Origin: Sceloporus undulatus
Lineage: Eukaryota; Chordata; Lepidosauria; Squamata; Phrynosomatidae
Assembly (NCBI RefSeq): GCF_019175285.1
Contig: NC_056523.1
Coordinates: 114,816,115-114,880,114 of the forward strand
Length of the DNA stretch: 64,000 bases
Direction of reading: 5' to 3'
Shown here piece after piece: positions 11,971 through 23,683 of the stretch. Below the pieces are notes generated by a model, which did not search any database, had not been told where the DNA came from, and was given only the letters and a program-made list of their open reading frames with translations. The position numbers and the translations under genes were made by a program. The first letter of the stretch is position 1. Each line of letters begins with the position of its first letter.

Positions 11971-12582
11971 GCAGCCACAGTGATGAGAAAAGCAAAATCC
12001 ATTTAATGCCTGCTTCCCATGCAACTATTAAAGGCACAGGTTCCCAGCAAACAAAAAGAAGGCACCTCAAGCACATCAGGTTTACATGCTGCTAGTGTTT
12101 GTATTTTCAAAATGTTTACTTTAAATAATGACACTAAATTCTGTCTCATCAAAAAACATTTGATCCACTGTTAGTTTTCTTCCTTTATGCTGAAGGCTAT
12201 TTAGTTACCATTCCTACCACAAAGATGTTTTCAGAACCTAATAAAACTGTTGCAACCCATTTGTTTTGTGGACTGACAAAAATTCAGGAACAGAAATGGA
12301 GCAATTCAGCAGGAGAGGTTTTTGCCATTACTTTCTCAAATCCAGGGGCAATAAATCCGTTGCCCTCCCGATGTTTCTGCACTATAACATCCATGATACT
12401 TGCCCACTGGCCATATTGGTTGAGACTTATGAGACGTGGAGTCCAGCAACTTTGGAAGCACCACATGTACCTCACAGCCATACCTGTTGAATTTCTGTTT
12501 GTACATAACCTCTGCCCAATCCAAAAGCTGGGGAACCTTGTTACAAAAAGCTGCAGATGTTTTGTTTTGTTTTGTTTTAGAG
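11971..12582. other. Unassigned intergenic sequence
   Basis: Overlapping open frames of up to 135 codons exist on both strands around 12225-12632, but none resembles a protein family and the largest runs into a SINE. No gene is called. Confidence 0.4.
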
Positions 12583-12722
12583 AGATGACTTGGGGCAAGT
12601 CATATGCTCTCAGCCTCAGGGGAAGGCAATAGCAAACCTCCCCTGAACAAATCTTACCAAGAAAACCCCCTTAGCATTGCCATAAGTTGGAAATCACTTG
12701 GAGACACACTACAGCAACAAAT
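12583..12722 (+). mobile_element. SINE fragment, Bov-B-tailed (Sauria type)
   Basis: Body and tail only: TTGGGCAAGTCAT, CTCAGCCTCAGGGGAAGGCA, CCAAGAAAACCCC, GCCATAAGTTGGAAATCACT. The tRNA-like head is missing. Confidence 0.75.
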
Positions 12723-12921
12723 AAGAGCCTGAGGCAGCAAACACAATACCAGAGTTTTTGACAGTTAGATTTTGACAAAAATTTGAAAGTAAAGAAATTA
12801 CATTGTTGCTCTTTGATACATTAAAATCAGAACTTGTCTCTCTTGTGGCATCTGGCACAAATGAAAACACATGTAAGATAGTTTCCAAATATGATTTAAA
12901 AATGCAAAAATTCAACAAAAT

Positions 12922-13120
12922 CCCATCTGATCTTGGAAGTTAAACAGGGTCAGGCCTTGTTAGTATTTGGAAGGAAGACTGCCAAGGAATAATGGCTGCT
13001 TTAGACTGCTATATACTTTATAGGAAGGCAATGGCAAACTACCTTTGAGTATCCCTTGCCTATGAAAAACCTATGAAATATGGGTTGACAGGTGAATCGA
13101 CAGCACACACACACACACCT
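12922..13120 (+). mobile_element. 5S rRNA-derived SINE with Bov-B-like tail
   Basis: The head follows 5S rRNA from the middle of the gene: ATCTGATCTTGGAAGTTAAA, CAGGGTCAGGCCTTGTTAGT, ATTTGGAAGGAAGAC, then GGCTGCTTTAGAC. It continues into GGAAGGCAATGGCAAACTAC and a tail like that of the tRNA-headed SINEs nearby, ending in (CA)n. The 5' third of 5S is absent. Similar elements are known in squamates (5S-Sauria SINEs, as I recall). Confidence 0.75.
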
Positions 13121-13274
13121 GCACATACTGTGCTTCCATAAGCAAAGTCAATCCTTTCTCCTGTACTGAGCGGGAAAGTAACAAGTTACAAGTAACACAG
13201 CAATGAGGATACAATGAAGTTATATCCAATGTAATGTAAACAGTAAGAGAGAAAGTACTATCATGAGTACCATT

Positions 13275-13437
13275 TTCTGTTGTTGTGTGCCTTCAAGTTG
13301 CTTCTGACTTATAAGGCAAACTTATCATAGCATTTTCTTGACGAGATATGCTCAGAGGGGGTTTGCTTTTGCCTTCCTCTGAGGCCAAGAGTGTGATTTG
13401 TCCAAGGGCATCCAGTGGGTTTCCATGTCCAAGTGGG
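13275..13437 (-). mobile_element. SINE, Bov-B-tailed (Sauria type), minus strand
   Basis: Reads in reverse: GTTGTGTGCCTTCAAGTTGC, TTCTGACTTATAAGGCAAAC, TGCCTTCCTCTGAGGCCAAG, then ATCCAGTGGGTTTCCATG. The head is truncated and replaced by a (CA)n run. Confidence 0.8.
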
Positions 13438-13438
13438 G

Positions 13439-13483
<45 letters not shown>

Positions 13484-13488
13484 CACAT
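13439..13488. repeat. (CA)n microsatellite
   Basis: About 20 CA units ending in TATATACACATG. Confidence 0.95.
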
Positions 13489-14587
13489 GGGGGACTCAGA
13501 TCCTGCATCATCATCATTATAACTACTATGATAGAACATGACAGCACCCTGACTGAAGGATTTCTGAGGTGCTCCCTGTGTGCTCCTTGTCATGGAGTGC
13601 TTTGAGAATAGGCAGCTGGAGTGTCCCTTGGGGATCCTGCCACAACTGTTTATCTCATAATAATTTCAATCAAGTCTCTGCCGCTTTTTTGAGGCTACAT
13701 TCAGTCATTCATGGCCCTAAATATAAATGCCCAAAAGTTAGGATAGCGTAGGTCCAGCTTACGATATTGTAACTGCTGAATAGGATGTCAGTGCACATGT
13801 TTTTCCTCTAAAGAATAATTTATCCACAACACTTGGAGATGTTTGAATATGGGGAGAATGTGTGAGTGTGTGGGGAACTTCAGGCTCCCCAGTCTCTTGT
13901 TGGCCGACCCTCAACCACAGTCCATTTCCTCATTTGTCAAGATTGAGGAAAGGGCGGGGCGTTGACTCATGGTGCCAGTTGGGTGAGGAGCTTGGGCATG
14001 CAGTGCAGCACTTCCTGCAGCAGGAAGGTGCGTGAGGAGGTAAAGGGGAACGGGCTGGAAGGGAGTCGATTGCTACTGCCGCTGCAAGATGAAGAAGGGG
14101 AGGGACCTCACCAGGCTATGCCCCTCCCTCCACTGGGAGCCCATGAATGTCCAGAGCGGCCCCAGAGGGGCTTTGCAGCCCCCACCCTTGAAATAGGAAT
14201 TCCCCCCCAATTCGGGGAAGAGCCCCTCTGAGTGGTGCCTGAGGGGAGAGCAGAAGGAGGGAACCCCCCTTTTGGGGCTCTCCCTCCCCTTGGGCCCCCC
14301 CAGACTCCAAGGCTCCTCCTCCCCCTTTGGGCCTCTCTTTGGGGGTGTGCTCTGTTTTCAAGGCCAGCAGGATACATGGCAGTAGTCCGCTCCATGTTCT
14401 AGTCTGAAAAGTGGTTTGGCAGCATGTGGGGGTTGGAGGGGGGAGTTCCCATCCACCCCCCCCCCCCAAAAAAGCAAACTAAAACCTCAGTATTCGGGTT
14501 AAATTGCCATGTTGGTACTTTGCAATAAATAAGTGGGTTTTGGGTTGCAGTTTGGGAACTTGGTCTCTAAAAGTTTAGCCATCACTG
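13489..14587. other. Unassigned sequence with a GC-rich block
   Basis: 13940-14470 is markedly GC-rich with long C and G runs and several overlapping open frames on both strands. No protein family, splice context or transposon terminus was recognised. It may be an unrecognised repeat or a small CpG-rich segment. Confidence 0.3.
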
Positions 14588-14720
14588 CCCTATGGTGACC
14601 CCATCTATTTCATAGAATTTTTTTTTAGGCAATGACTTTGCCATTCCCTTCCCCTGAATATAGCCTACCAAACCTGGAACTCTTTGGGGGTCCCCATCTG
14701 AGAATACTGAGGAAGAATTT
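14588..14720 (-). mobile_element. SINE fragment with Bov-B-like tail, minus strand
   Basis: The reverse strand has GGGGAAGGGAATGGCAAAG, CTATGAAATAGATGGGG and TCACCATAGGG, matching the body and tail of the SINEs elsewhere in the window. The head is unclear, 5S or tRNA type. Confidence 0.45.
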
Positions 14721-15736
14721 TTGTTTTCTTCTACAGCAGGAAGAAAACTACTATAATTATTCATTCTTACATACAAGGATGAAATTGTCAAGGATTCACA
14801 TCTCTTCAATAAAGTTTTGTAAAAATTGCCAAGATACTGCTCCTACAATGCACCAGTGGGTCACTGAGTTTATCTTTCTAGGTCCTTCCAGTAATAGACA
14901 GGTTGTGATTTTCCCAACTGAAGGCTGACCAGAATGAGAAGATCAGAAAGGAGTTCCACCATGCTGGAGGAACAAATGAATTGATACAGAGATATTGTAG
15001 CACAGAATGAGATGTGAAATTCTTTTGGAGATCTGCAGTTATTGGATTGTGAATTTAAGTGCAGTTATCAAATGCCCTTGATAGGAAATGCCAATAAAAT
15101 AAATTAAAGATAGGATTAATTAGAACTCTGCTCAGTAGTTTGCTCCAAATTTGGAAGAGTTACTTTTTGCAACACAAGCCATTCAGAAGACTTATGCGGT
15201 ACTGGACTAGTCCACTCCAGATCAGAAGGAATTCATTGCACGACTGAATGTTCCCTGCCCTAAAACTCTCTGTTTATAGAAAAACAGTGTCCAGCTGCGC
15301 TAAAAGGTAACCTCTGTTTGTGACAGGCTGTCTTTGCATACAGGTCAGGTTTCAATCACAAAAATCTTCATATACATGCTAGGGATAGGGAAATCTACTA
15401 TTTCATTTCCCCCCACATTTCAATTTTTAAAACCTAACATTTCTTCCATTTATATTTGCAAATATATTTATTTGCAAATATAAATAAAGGCCTTAAAACA
15501 AAAGAAAACCAATGAAGTTGGTTAATTGTAACATGTCTAATCCTGTTTTAAGGAGGGGAATTTGGGACATAATTTTTTAAATGTGGATATTTTAATATGT
15601 TGTGAGCCGCTTTGATTGTCTCATCACAGAACAGTGGGATAAAAATAAAAGTTTTATTTTATTTATTATTATTAAGTTCTCCTACGTTTGCAGCTAGCAT
15701 ATTCAAAAGGTACAGCTGTTCTAACATAGACATACC
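14721..15736. other. Unassigned sequence with a degraded retroposon tail
   Basis: Mostly unrecognised. At about 15597-15670, TGTTGTGAGCCGCTTTGATT followed by GGATAAAAATAAA and an AT tail looks like the 3' end of an unidentified LINE or SINE. Confidence 0.35.
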
Positions 15737-15975
15737 ACATACCCCAACTGTCCTGATTTGGTAGGGACTATCCCAATTAATTCTCTGTTATCTCACCTTT
15801 TCAGCTGCTTCTAAAATATCCCAGTTTCTTTTTCCTCCTCTCACTTTTCCAATTTTGCCCTCACCTTCCTGCTGCAAATTGAATTCAAAGGACAAAAGTA
15901 GTTTGCACTCAACTGATTAACATGAGAAAGATAAAGTGAGAATCTTGTTTATTCCCAGTAGGCTCAGGCAAACCC
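15737..15975 (+). repeat. Interspersed repeat, uninterrupted copy; second copy at 21025
   Basis: Shares with 21025-21510 the blocks TGATTTGG.AGGGAC, ATCCCAATTAAT, ATGTCCCAGTTTCTTT-like, AGTAGTTTG and CCCAGTAGRCTCAGGCAA. Family not recognised. This copy shows the uninterrupted order across the point where the 21-kb copy carries a MITE. Confidence 0.7.
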
Positions 15976-18353
15976 CATGGTATCCTGCCTGTGGTTCTGG
16001 CCCATTTCCACCCCTGGCCCAGTGCAGTGACAGGTGACATTCACTGCCACACCAGGGAGCTGCCCCTGCCACACACACCCTTACATGCCACAGCTGCTGC
16101 TGCTAATCGTGAACACCCATGCCATAGACGTTAAAGCTGGAAACAGCGTGCCTGACTTCACCCATATGGCCAGGTGCCTCCTTCCCATATCACAGGCTGC
16201 AACAGTGAATAGCAGTGGGGGAAGCAGCACCCATCTTGTCTGCTGGCTCTTGTGGCACAGTTTCTGAGAAACTCTGCCACAAACAACCAGCCTTTTTAGA
16301 CCAGATCAAGTACCTTTAGGGCCGGGGTCACGCCAGATTGAATGGATCCATGTCCCGTCTGCCCAATCCTGGCCCAGGGTTATTGGCCAGTGTTGTCCCT
16401 TTTGGCCCATGCATATAATACTTTGGTGCATAAAATCTCCTTGGGAAGAAATTCACCAGTTATTAGTTTCTCCAGTTTGTAGATGGCTCAACATCAGTGA
16501 AAAGAAAGGAACTTTTCACAAGGATGGAGCTGGAATTTTTTTTCAAGGGGTGCATGATTCCTGAATAGTGGACTTGAAGCAGGCTGCCTGTCATGTAAGT
16601 GAAAGTTCAGCCACATGTAGGCTTTGATGATTAGCTTCTAAATTGCTCACTCCCTGAGGCAGAGTGCCCTTATTTACAGTTAAAATAGAGTGAAATGGAT
16701 GTTTTCCATGCACAGGCTTTGTAAAGATGCCAGGAGGAAGGCAGAGATGGAAAAGAGCTGAAGGCTCTAAGAGGTTGAAAACATCTGCATTATCCCGAGG
16801 TTTCATAAAACAAAGCAGAGCCCCAGTGGTCAGTACTATTCACAGTTTATTGGATAATTTAGTTTTAAAATCTATGGCACTGCACAAAGGAAAAGAGCAA
16901 CTTACAGGAGGATGCTGAAGCTACTTCCCTAGTTCTAAAACCTCCATGTAAATCTCCCTGTTCCTATTAATCACATAATAAAAAGAGAAGGCTATGCTGG
17001 CTATTTTCCCTAATAAATGAAATGTAAATGTAATGTAAAAAGAGAAGGAAACCAGTTTGTGTTAAGCAAACTGGGGGGGAAATACTTTTAAAAACCCCAC
17101 ATACCCTACAATTGCCAGAATCCCACAGCTACCATTACCACTGGCTATGTTAATTTAGTGGATTCTGGGAAGCATAGTCCAAAAGGTAACTTTCTAAATT
17201 TTGGTAGAGAGATGTTCACATGAGTATTTCTTTACACTTTACTTTCCTATGCACACACCTGTGCAGGGTGATTTTTTCCATAATGAGCAGAATCCTGCTT
17301 ACATTTCATTGTGAATTGTAATTTGCATGCAAGTATCTGAACACATTACATTTAAAGCGGAGGGAAAACCATAAATTTTGTTTCTCTGTTTCTTTGTTAC
17401 TATTATGGGAATTAGCCCTTGGTTATGTTATGCTGTGTAGCAGTTTTAGGGTTCAGTACATTAATATTGCCTCAGGATAAAATATTATTCACAAGCACTT
17501 TGTTTCACAAATTAATAGAATTCCCTGCCCCCTTCTGTATACAGCCCCTTCAAATTCAGCAATAACAAGGATAGGTAATTTGGCCATGATCTTAATTATT
17601 TTTCTCTTCCCCTCCCCCCCCCCCCCCCCAGTTTCAAGAAATATAAATGGCTATTTCATAATGGCACCACTCTTGTATTTGGTTGGTAGGTTGTCAAGGC
17701 AGATGCAGTATGAGGTGATTTCTGCAGATATGCCTCTTCCTTCCTCAGCTAAGCTCTAGTTAGTGTACAATCCAGTCCAAACCTTTTGTGTTGCAGTCAA
17801 ACCCCCTTTTGCTCTCCTATGGTGCATTCCTACGCATAAAGAAGCCTTTGGTCCATGAAGCCTTTGGTCTCAAGGGAGACCCTTTTCTCTTCCCATTAAG
17901 TCCTCTTCCCAGCCCCATGGTGGGAGATGGGATGGGGGGCACTGTACTGCAACCAAAAGCCTCCCAGCTCAGTGAGTGTTCCCCAAATGGGGAAAGGGAA
18001 AGAGAGGATGAGACTGGATAAAGTATCAGTGCTTCAAGAACATATGGGGAAGAATGAAGCACCCCCAGCACTCAGCCAATGCCTCGAGGGCCCTGCTGAG
18101 CTAGCATTGCTTCCCCTTCCTTTGCCTTGTTCAGCTGAAGAGCTGGGTAAATTCACTTTACCCTCCCTCATCTTCCTTGGCCAAAACTGGGTGCACATAA
18201 ACATCGGTATGGAGCAGCGGCTGATCCACACGTCAGCTCCATGGCAGCTAGTGGTTACCGTTTCAGTGTAGCAGTGAATCTAGTCTGGGTTTAGACTAAA
18301 GTTTAAAGGAGCTGTCCAGGATATTGACTTTGTTTTGGGTATAGTATTCAACA
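15976..18353. other. Unassigned intergenic sequence
   Basis: No gene supported. A poly-C run sits at about 17615-17630. GC-richer stretches at 16030-16330 and 17870-18260 look repeat-derived but were not matched to a family. Confidence 0.35.
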
Positions 18354-18455
18354 GTCGAGGGCTAGTGTAGTGTAATGGTTTGAGCACCAGACTAGAATTC
18401 TGGAGATCAGGGTTCAAATCCCCACTTGGGATTTGGGAAAGGCAAAATAGGACTG
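18354..18455 (+). mobile_element. tRNA-derived SINE head, truncated
   Basis: Contains GTGTAATGGTTTGAGCACCA and a box-B-like GGGTTCAAATCCCC, then loses similarity after ACTTGGG. Confidence 0.75.
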
Positions 18456-18597
18456 GATAAAGGCCAGGGTGGGAGTCAGTACAGTCCCTGACATCATTTG
18501 CACACAGACCCCTGGGGGGCCCTGGGGAAAATTTAGCCTCAGAGACTCATCTAGTTTGCCAAACCTTTCCTATAATTCAACTCAGAAGCCCCAATTG

Positions 18598-18833
18598 CTC
18601 AGCGTGGTATAGTGGTTTGATCATTGGACTTTGACTCTGGAGACCAGGATTTGATTCCCTGCTTGGCCATGAAAACCACTGGGTGACCTTGGGCAAGTCT
18701 CACGTTTTCAGCCTCAGGGGAAGGCAATGGCAAATCTCTTCTGAACAAGTCTGGCCAAGAAAACCCCAGGATAGGTTTGCCTGAGGATCACCATAAATCA
18801 GAAGCAACTTGAAGCCACACAACAGCAACAAGA
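18598..18833 (+). mobile_element. tRNA-derived SINE, near full length (Sauria type)
   Basis: The tRNA-like head has TGGTATAGTGGTTTGATCA and a B box (GATTTGATTCCCTGC). The body reads TGGGTGACCTTGGGCAAGTC, GGGGAAGGCAATGGCAAATC and CCAAGAAAACCCCAGGATAG. The Bov-B-like tail has TCACCATAAATCAGAAGCAA and ends in (CAACA)n. Confidence 0.85.
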
Positions 18834-18930
18834 CAGCCAGTGTGGTGCAGTGGTTTCAGCTTTGGACTATGACCTTGGAGACTAGGGTTTGAATCCCTGC
18901 TTGGTCATGGAAACCCAGTAAGTGACAAAT
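18834..18930 (+). mobile_element. tRNA-derived SINE, 3'-truncated, tandem to the previous one
   Basis: A new head begins right after the preceding SINE tail (GTGTGGTGCAGTGGTTT, GGGTTTGAATCCCTGC) and is cut after GGAAACCCAGTAAGTGAC. Confidence 0.78.
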
Positions 18931-19137
18931 ATACATACTACAAATATACATACTATAGACCTATTATAGAATTCTGACAGCTTCTACCTTAAATTATGTA
19001 TTTGTGAATCCTTGATTGTCTATTGCTACAGCCCTGAATGTTATACAAGGCACTAAAGAATAAAAGCAAGCATGAAAACAATGTCTTTGAAATACTGCAA
19101 TGGTAAAACAAAAATAAAGTCACATTTATATGAATGT

Positions 19138-19349
19138 AAGCCAACATAGTGTAGTAGTTGAGTGCTGGACTAGGTTTCTGGACACCAAGGTCTGAACACT
19201 GCATGGCCACTGGGTGAACTTGGGTATGTCACACTCTCTCAGTCTCTGGGGAAGGCAATGGCAAACTTCTTCTGAACAAATCTTGCTAAGAAAATCCCAT
19301 GATAGGTTCACCTTAGGGTTGGCATAAGTCAGGAATGACTTGAGGGCAC

Positions 19350-19383
<34 letters not shown>
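19138..19383 (+). mobile_element. tRNA-derived SINE, full length, (AAC)n tail
   Basis: Head (AACATAGTGTAGTAGTTGAG), body (GGGGAAGGCAATGGCAAACT), Bov-B-like end (GGCATAAGTCAGGAATGACT) and an (ACA)n tail of about 10 units. Confidence 0.85.
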
Positions 19384-21024
19384 ACATAAGCAATTGTGTA
19401 GAAAGTTGTCCCTTCTCTAGTATTTCTTTTAGGCTAAAGAGAAATTGAACTGAAATGTATTTACCCACAAAAAATCGATTAGATATGTTGGCCAAGCTGA
19501 AAACAAGGCTGGGCAAACCTGACTCCACATTTTATCAGTAGATCAGGAGCTTTCACAGATCTTTTGGAGGCCATTTGTTTCTAATAGTGTAGGTGAATAG
19601 CTCCCTCTTGTGAGTGCTGTTGGAAGTGCATTTGAAAAAATGGCATGTTCAGGGCTGTGCACTCAAGTAGATAAGTTCATATTCAGATTGCTGAAAAAAC
19701 AGATACTTATGTTACAGCTTTTAGGTTCAGAGAGACTCCCTCACAGTCTACACAAACACATAAAAACATATTTCAACATCAGAGGTAAATGTAATATACA
19801 GTAAATATAATATATCTTTTCATCTGGCATGAATCACAAGTCATTGTTGTCCATACTTAATAGAGACTGAGAGAGAAGCCATAATGTACATGTAGCCAAA
19901 GGAGGCTTTATGGTAGGGGCCTCAGCTCCTGAAATCATCCAGGTGTAAAACAGGTAAGACACTAGTTACGCATGAGTTGTGAAAACAGCCTTGTATGAAG
20001 CCACAAACTACAGGATTTTTCATAAATATATTTGCTGATAACCAGGTAGCTGATGTACACATTATTCATCCACATAATTTGTATGGATCTGAATGTAATT
20101 TTTAAAAAACAAGCAAACAAAAATGCTCCTTGAGGGATCCATGTAATGTGTGAAAATTGTATCAGCTATTAATGCTGGATCTGGATTTATATTTTTTTAA
20201 AAAAAGGATGCATGCACCCATATCTAAAACCTTATACAATGCAGCATGGAAAAGACATACTGTCTCATGCTGCAGAAGACTCTTTGAACACATCCTGCAT
20301 CAATGACTCGACTGGTGCTAGGGGGAATACCAATTCCACTTTTTCAAAACTTTTGAAAATACAGAAATCAAGAAGTAAATGTAAACTCAGCTATGTCATC
20401 GGAAACACCTATGCACTCATACAGCAGTGTGCATTTTTAACTGAAATATTTCACTATGATTCTTTGTTTCAGCATTCCTTACCAGAAATACAGCTCTGAG
20501 CCATGCAAACTGCATTCTGAAAAGTAAGGAAAATCTATCCCTTTACAGGGCTAATCAGTCTTCCTTGAAAGGTGTGGAGCAAGCAGTGAGCACATTTCCC
20601 TTCTAGTGCTGCTAAATTCAAACCGAGTATGACATCCTAACCTAAAAGGTGGCCTAGTAGGGCTGTAAGCAGAACTGAAGGAGAAGGTTGTATGTAATTC
20701 AGCTACAGTGAGGAAGAATGCTTGGGATAAAAGTACCTCTTCAGTAGACTCACATTGTGGCTGAGATTATCCCCTTCCTTCTCTCTCCCCCCAGGCCTCA
20801 AATACATCCCTATTTCTAGCTCCTCCATTCCCCTCAGGCAGAATGTAGCAGATGCTTGTCCTTTTTATCGGTGTACCTTTACTTGCACTCTGGCTATAAT
20901 CCAATGTAAATGGGATGTCAGGCCAGGCAAAAAGTCACTTCCCTAGAGCTTGCTCATGCTTTGCCTATGCATGCAATTTTAAGATTGAATACTCTTGCCG
21001 ACTTAAGGCAATGCAAATAAAGTT
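19384..21024. other. Unassigned intergenic sequence
   Basis: No gene or recognisable transposon. Confidence 0.4.
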
Positions 21025-21510
21025 ACATACCTTCTAACTGCCTTGATTTGGCAGGGACAATCCCAATTAATCCATTGTCATTCCACTTTTTCGGATGCTT
21101 TAAAATGTCCCAGTTTCTTTCTCCTTCCCCCACTTCCCCCTTTCTCTTTAATTTCTGTCAGCACTGAGTTCAAAGCGCACAAGTAGTTTGTAGTCAAGTT
21201 AAGACGACACTGCAGAATTAATGCTGTTTCATACTATTTTAACTGCCATGACTCCATCCTGTGGAATCCTGGGAAGTTTGTTGTGGCATCAGAACTCTCT
21301 TACAGTGAAGGCTCAATGTCTCACAAAACTACAAATCCCAGAAATTCATAGCTTTGAACTGTGGCAGTTAAAGCAATGTTAAACTGCATTAATTCTGCAA
21401 TCTAGATGCAGCCTAACTCAGCTAGGGCAAGAGGAGGGGGTAGAATCTTGCCTTTCCCAGTAGACTCAGGCAACAGCAAACATTTAAAGCCACTCCTAGC
21501 TTAATAAAAT
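21025..21510 (+). repeat. Interspersed repeat interrupted by a palindromic MITE
   Basis: Second copy of the repeat at 15737. Left part to about 21202 and right part from about 21418 (GAATCTTGCCTTTCCCAGTA, GACTCAGGCAACAG) flank the MITE at 21203-21417, showing that the repeat is the older of the two. Confidence 0.7.
21203..21417. mobile_element. Palindromic MITE (CTGCAGAATTAATGCAG family), best-preserved copy
   Basis: Left arm CACTGCAGAATTAATGC, TTTTAACTGCCATGACTCCA, GGAATCCTGGGAAG. Right arm AACTACAAATCCCAG, GTGGCAGTTAAAGCAATG, CTGCATTAATTCTGCA. Arms are about 90 bp. No coding capacity. Confidence 0.75.
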
Positions 21511-21762
21511 CGGGCACCTTGACCACACTCTGATGTTGCTTGGTCACATGTGTCCCAGTTTACATCTGGTTTCATCAGAGGGCATGCAAATATGCCAATG
21601 GATGGACTTTCTCAAATTTTGGGCAATAATGACAGGGTAGTGCAAGCTCTGTGATGCTGCTGTGAAAGCAGAAATTTTCTGCTGAGAAGGTTCAGCAAGT
21701 ATGCTCCTGAGGAATGGGTGGGGATTCAAAGCAACTGCTACACAAATGGAGAGTGCACATCA

Positions 21763-21974
21763 TAGAATCACAGAATCTTAGAGTTGGAAGAGACCATAAT
21801 GGCCATCCAATCCACCCCCTGCCATGCAGAAACTCTCAATCAAACAACTTCTGACAGATGGCTATCCAGACTCTTTTTTAAAATGTTCAAAGGAGACTCC
21901 AGCACACACCAGGGGAGTGTGTTCCACTTCTGAATAGTTCTTCCTGTCAGGAAGTTCTTCCTAATGCTTAGGAG
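21763..21974 (-). mobile_element. CR1 LINE 3' end, minus strand (part 1 of a split copy)
   Basis: Reads in reverse: the 3' terminal repeat CATAGAATCACAGAATC, then AGAGTTGGAAGAGACC, CCCCCTGCCATGCAG, GTGTTCCACTTC and CAGGAAGTTCTTCCTAATG. The coding sequence resumes at 22745 after a foreign insertion. Confidence 0.88.
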
Positions 21975-22740
21975 GATATCACACCACTGAAATTGGAAGT
22001 ACTGTATAATTCAGTGTCATCCTGAATGCAATCATGCATATTCACATTATTGCGCAAAAGGTTACCACACACGATCACTGGCAGTCCGAACACATTCCGA
22101 ATGCAATCACACAGCAATCCACAGTTAAGTAAATTCGGTGAACTAGCAAAGTCACAAACCCTATTCCTAGGCAACTTCGCACTCAGTGTGCTGTTGTTTG
22201 GTGTGATGTGCATATCTTCTTTGGTCCTGGTCTCCCCCCCCCCCAATTGGAAAGGGGGTTCCTATGAAGTCACGCTGCAATTCTGCTTCAATTTTGCATC
22301 CACTTGTCCTTCAGCATTGCTGAGGGGGGCTGCTGCCTACTAATTAAGAGGCATGGACCAGGAGCTATTGGAAAACCATTATATTCACGTTTTAACGAGT
22401 AAATATATGCTCGTTTTAATGTGAACAGAGCATGTTCTTTCAACCATTCTTCCCCCCCCCCCCCACCTCTTTTGTAAATTATGGGGGTCCTTGATTCCTC
22501 TCTCTCACTCGCCTAAATATGCTATGCTCCAGTCATCTGGAGTCTCACTGAGCATGTGCAAGGGTGCCAATTCGCAATTAAGAACCCATAGATGTGATGG
22601 CTTTCTTTGCACAGAATCTGGGTCGCGTTCGGGAGGCCATTACAGCGAATTTAAGGTATGATAAGTAATCACGTAATTGCATGAATTTTCGAATTGACCT
22701 TGCTATCTTCTCTTTCAAAATTAAGAGCCCCCGTTGCATT
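21975..22740. mobile_element. Unidentified ~760-bp insertion inside a CR1
   Basis: CR1 coding sequence is continuous on either side, so this segment was inserted. CTTAG occurs at both junctions (about 21967-21971 and 22752-22756) and could be the target duplication. Internal features are a duplicated GAATGCAATCA motif, poly-C runs and ACGTTTTAACGAGTAAATAT with TATGCTCGTTTTAATGTG as an inverted pair. No coding capacity or family recognised. Confidence 0.5.
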
Positions 22741-23000
22741 TGAACTCCTTAGATAGAATCGCTTTTCCTCTAGCTTGTATCCATTGCTTTGGGTCCTATT
22801 CTCTGGAGCAACATAAAACAAGCTTGCTCCATCCTCAATATGACATCCCTTCCAATATTTAATCAGGGCTACTAAATCGCCTCTTAACCATCTCTTCTCC
22901 AGGCTAAACATCCCCAGCTCTCTAACTCTCTCCTTATGAGGCATGGCTTCCAGACTCTTCACCATTTTAGTCACCCTCCTCTGGACTCTCTCCAGTTTGG
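22741..23000 (-). mobile_element. CR1 LINE coding fragment, minus strand (part 2)
   Basis: Translates to [50 protein letters not shown] and ENRTQSNGYKLEEKRF, the C-terminal CR1 region. Truncated upstream within ERVQRR. Confidence 0.88.
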
Positions 23001-23683
23001 CCCTACTGACAGGTGTGGTATCTACACCTCCATAATTTTACACAATGAATCCTGCTGAGTAGGACTTCAGCCTTCAACTGCCAGAGCTCTATCCTAGAAT
23101 ACTATTTTTGCATTTGTTTTTGCTCTGGAATCAGTTTAGATAAGATACTAGATACATGAAATGCACAAAGGTACCTTTTACTTGGTCATCCTCAATTACA
23201 CAAAAGTGAACTGGACACATACATGACTGAGAGGAAGTCATCAGCTCTGCTGGCCAAGTGGAATACCCTAACAAAGTTTACAATGAAAATGGATGAAATT
23301 CTTGGTTCTATAAATAATTTGTGTAGTCTGCTTGATTCCTGGGTTCTAGGCAGCCTCTAACACAACCAGAAACTGTGGTCACTGGAACTGGTATTATGTC
23401 AGTAACTGGTTTTGTGTGACATTTCATCCAGGAGATCCAGGTGTACCTTTAAAATGTTTCCCATATAGAGGGATATAAAACAACCATGACTTTTTACTCA
23501 TATTTTCAACTTCTGTCATTCAGGTGGTGCACCAGAAATTCATTATAGGAGCAGAGGAAGAAAAGGATCATAAATTTACTGGAGAAATGCATGGTGAAAG
23601 GTTCTAAGAACACAGGCTGACTGCAGCGTGACCTACTCATGCTGCAGGCCCGGCTGGCAATGGTTGCCCACCACACTTTGTTG
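23001..23683. other. Unassigned intergenic sequence
   Basis: Nothing recognised. Confidence 0.4.

Noticed and set aside
12225-12632. 135-codon open frame on the plus strand
   Set aside because: Equivalent overlapping frames on the minus strand, no motif, and its end enters a SINE.
12922-13010. A 5S rRNA gene
   Set aside because: The first third of 5S is missing, the rest is diverged, and it continues into a SINE tail.
14108-14469. Overlapping 95- and 117-codon minus-strand frames
   Set aside because: GC-rich low-complexity sequence with no start context, splice sites or family match.
18598-19383. Possible tRNA genes (A and B box-like sequences)
   Set aside because: Each is followed by a common SINE body and Bov-B-like tail, and none folds convincingly as a cloverleaf by eye.
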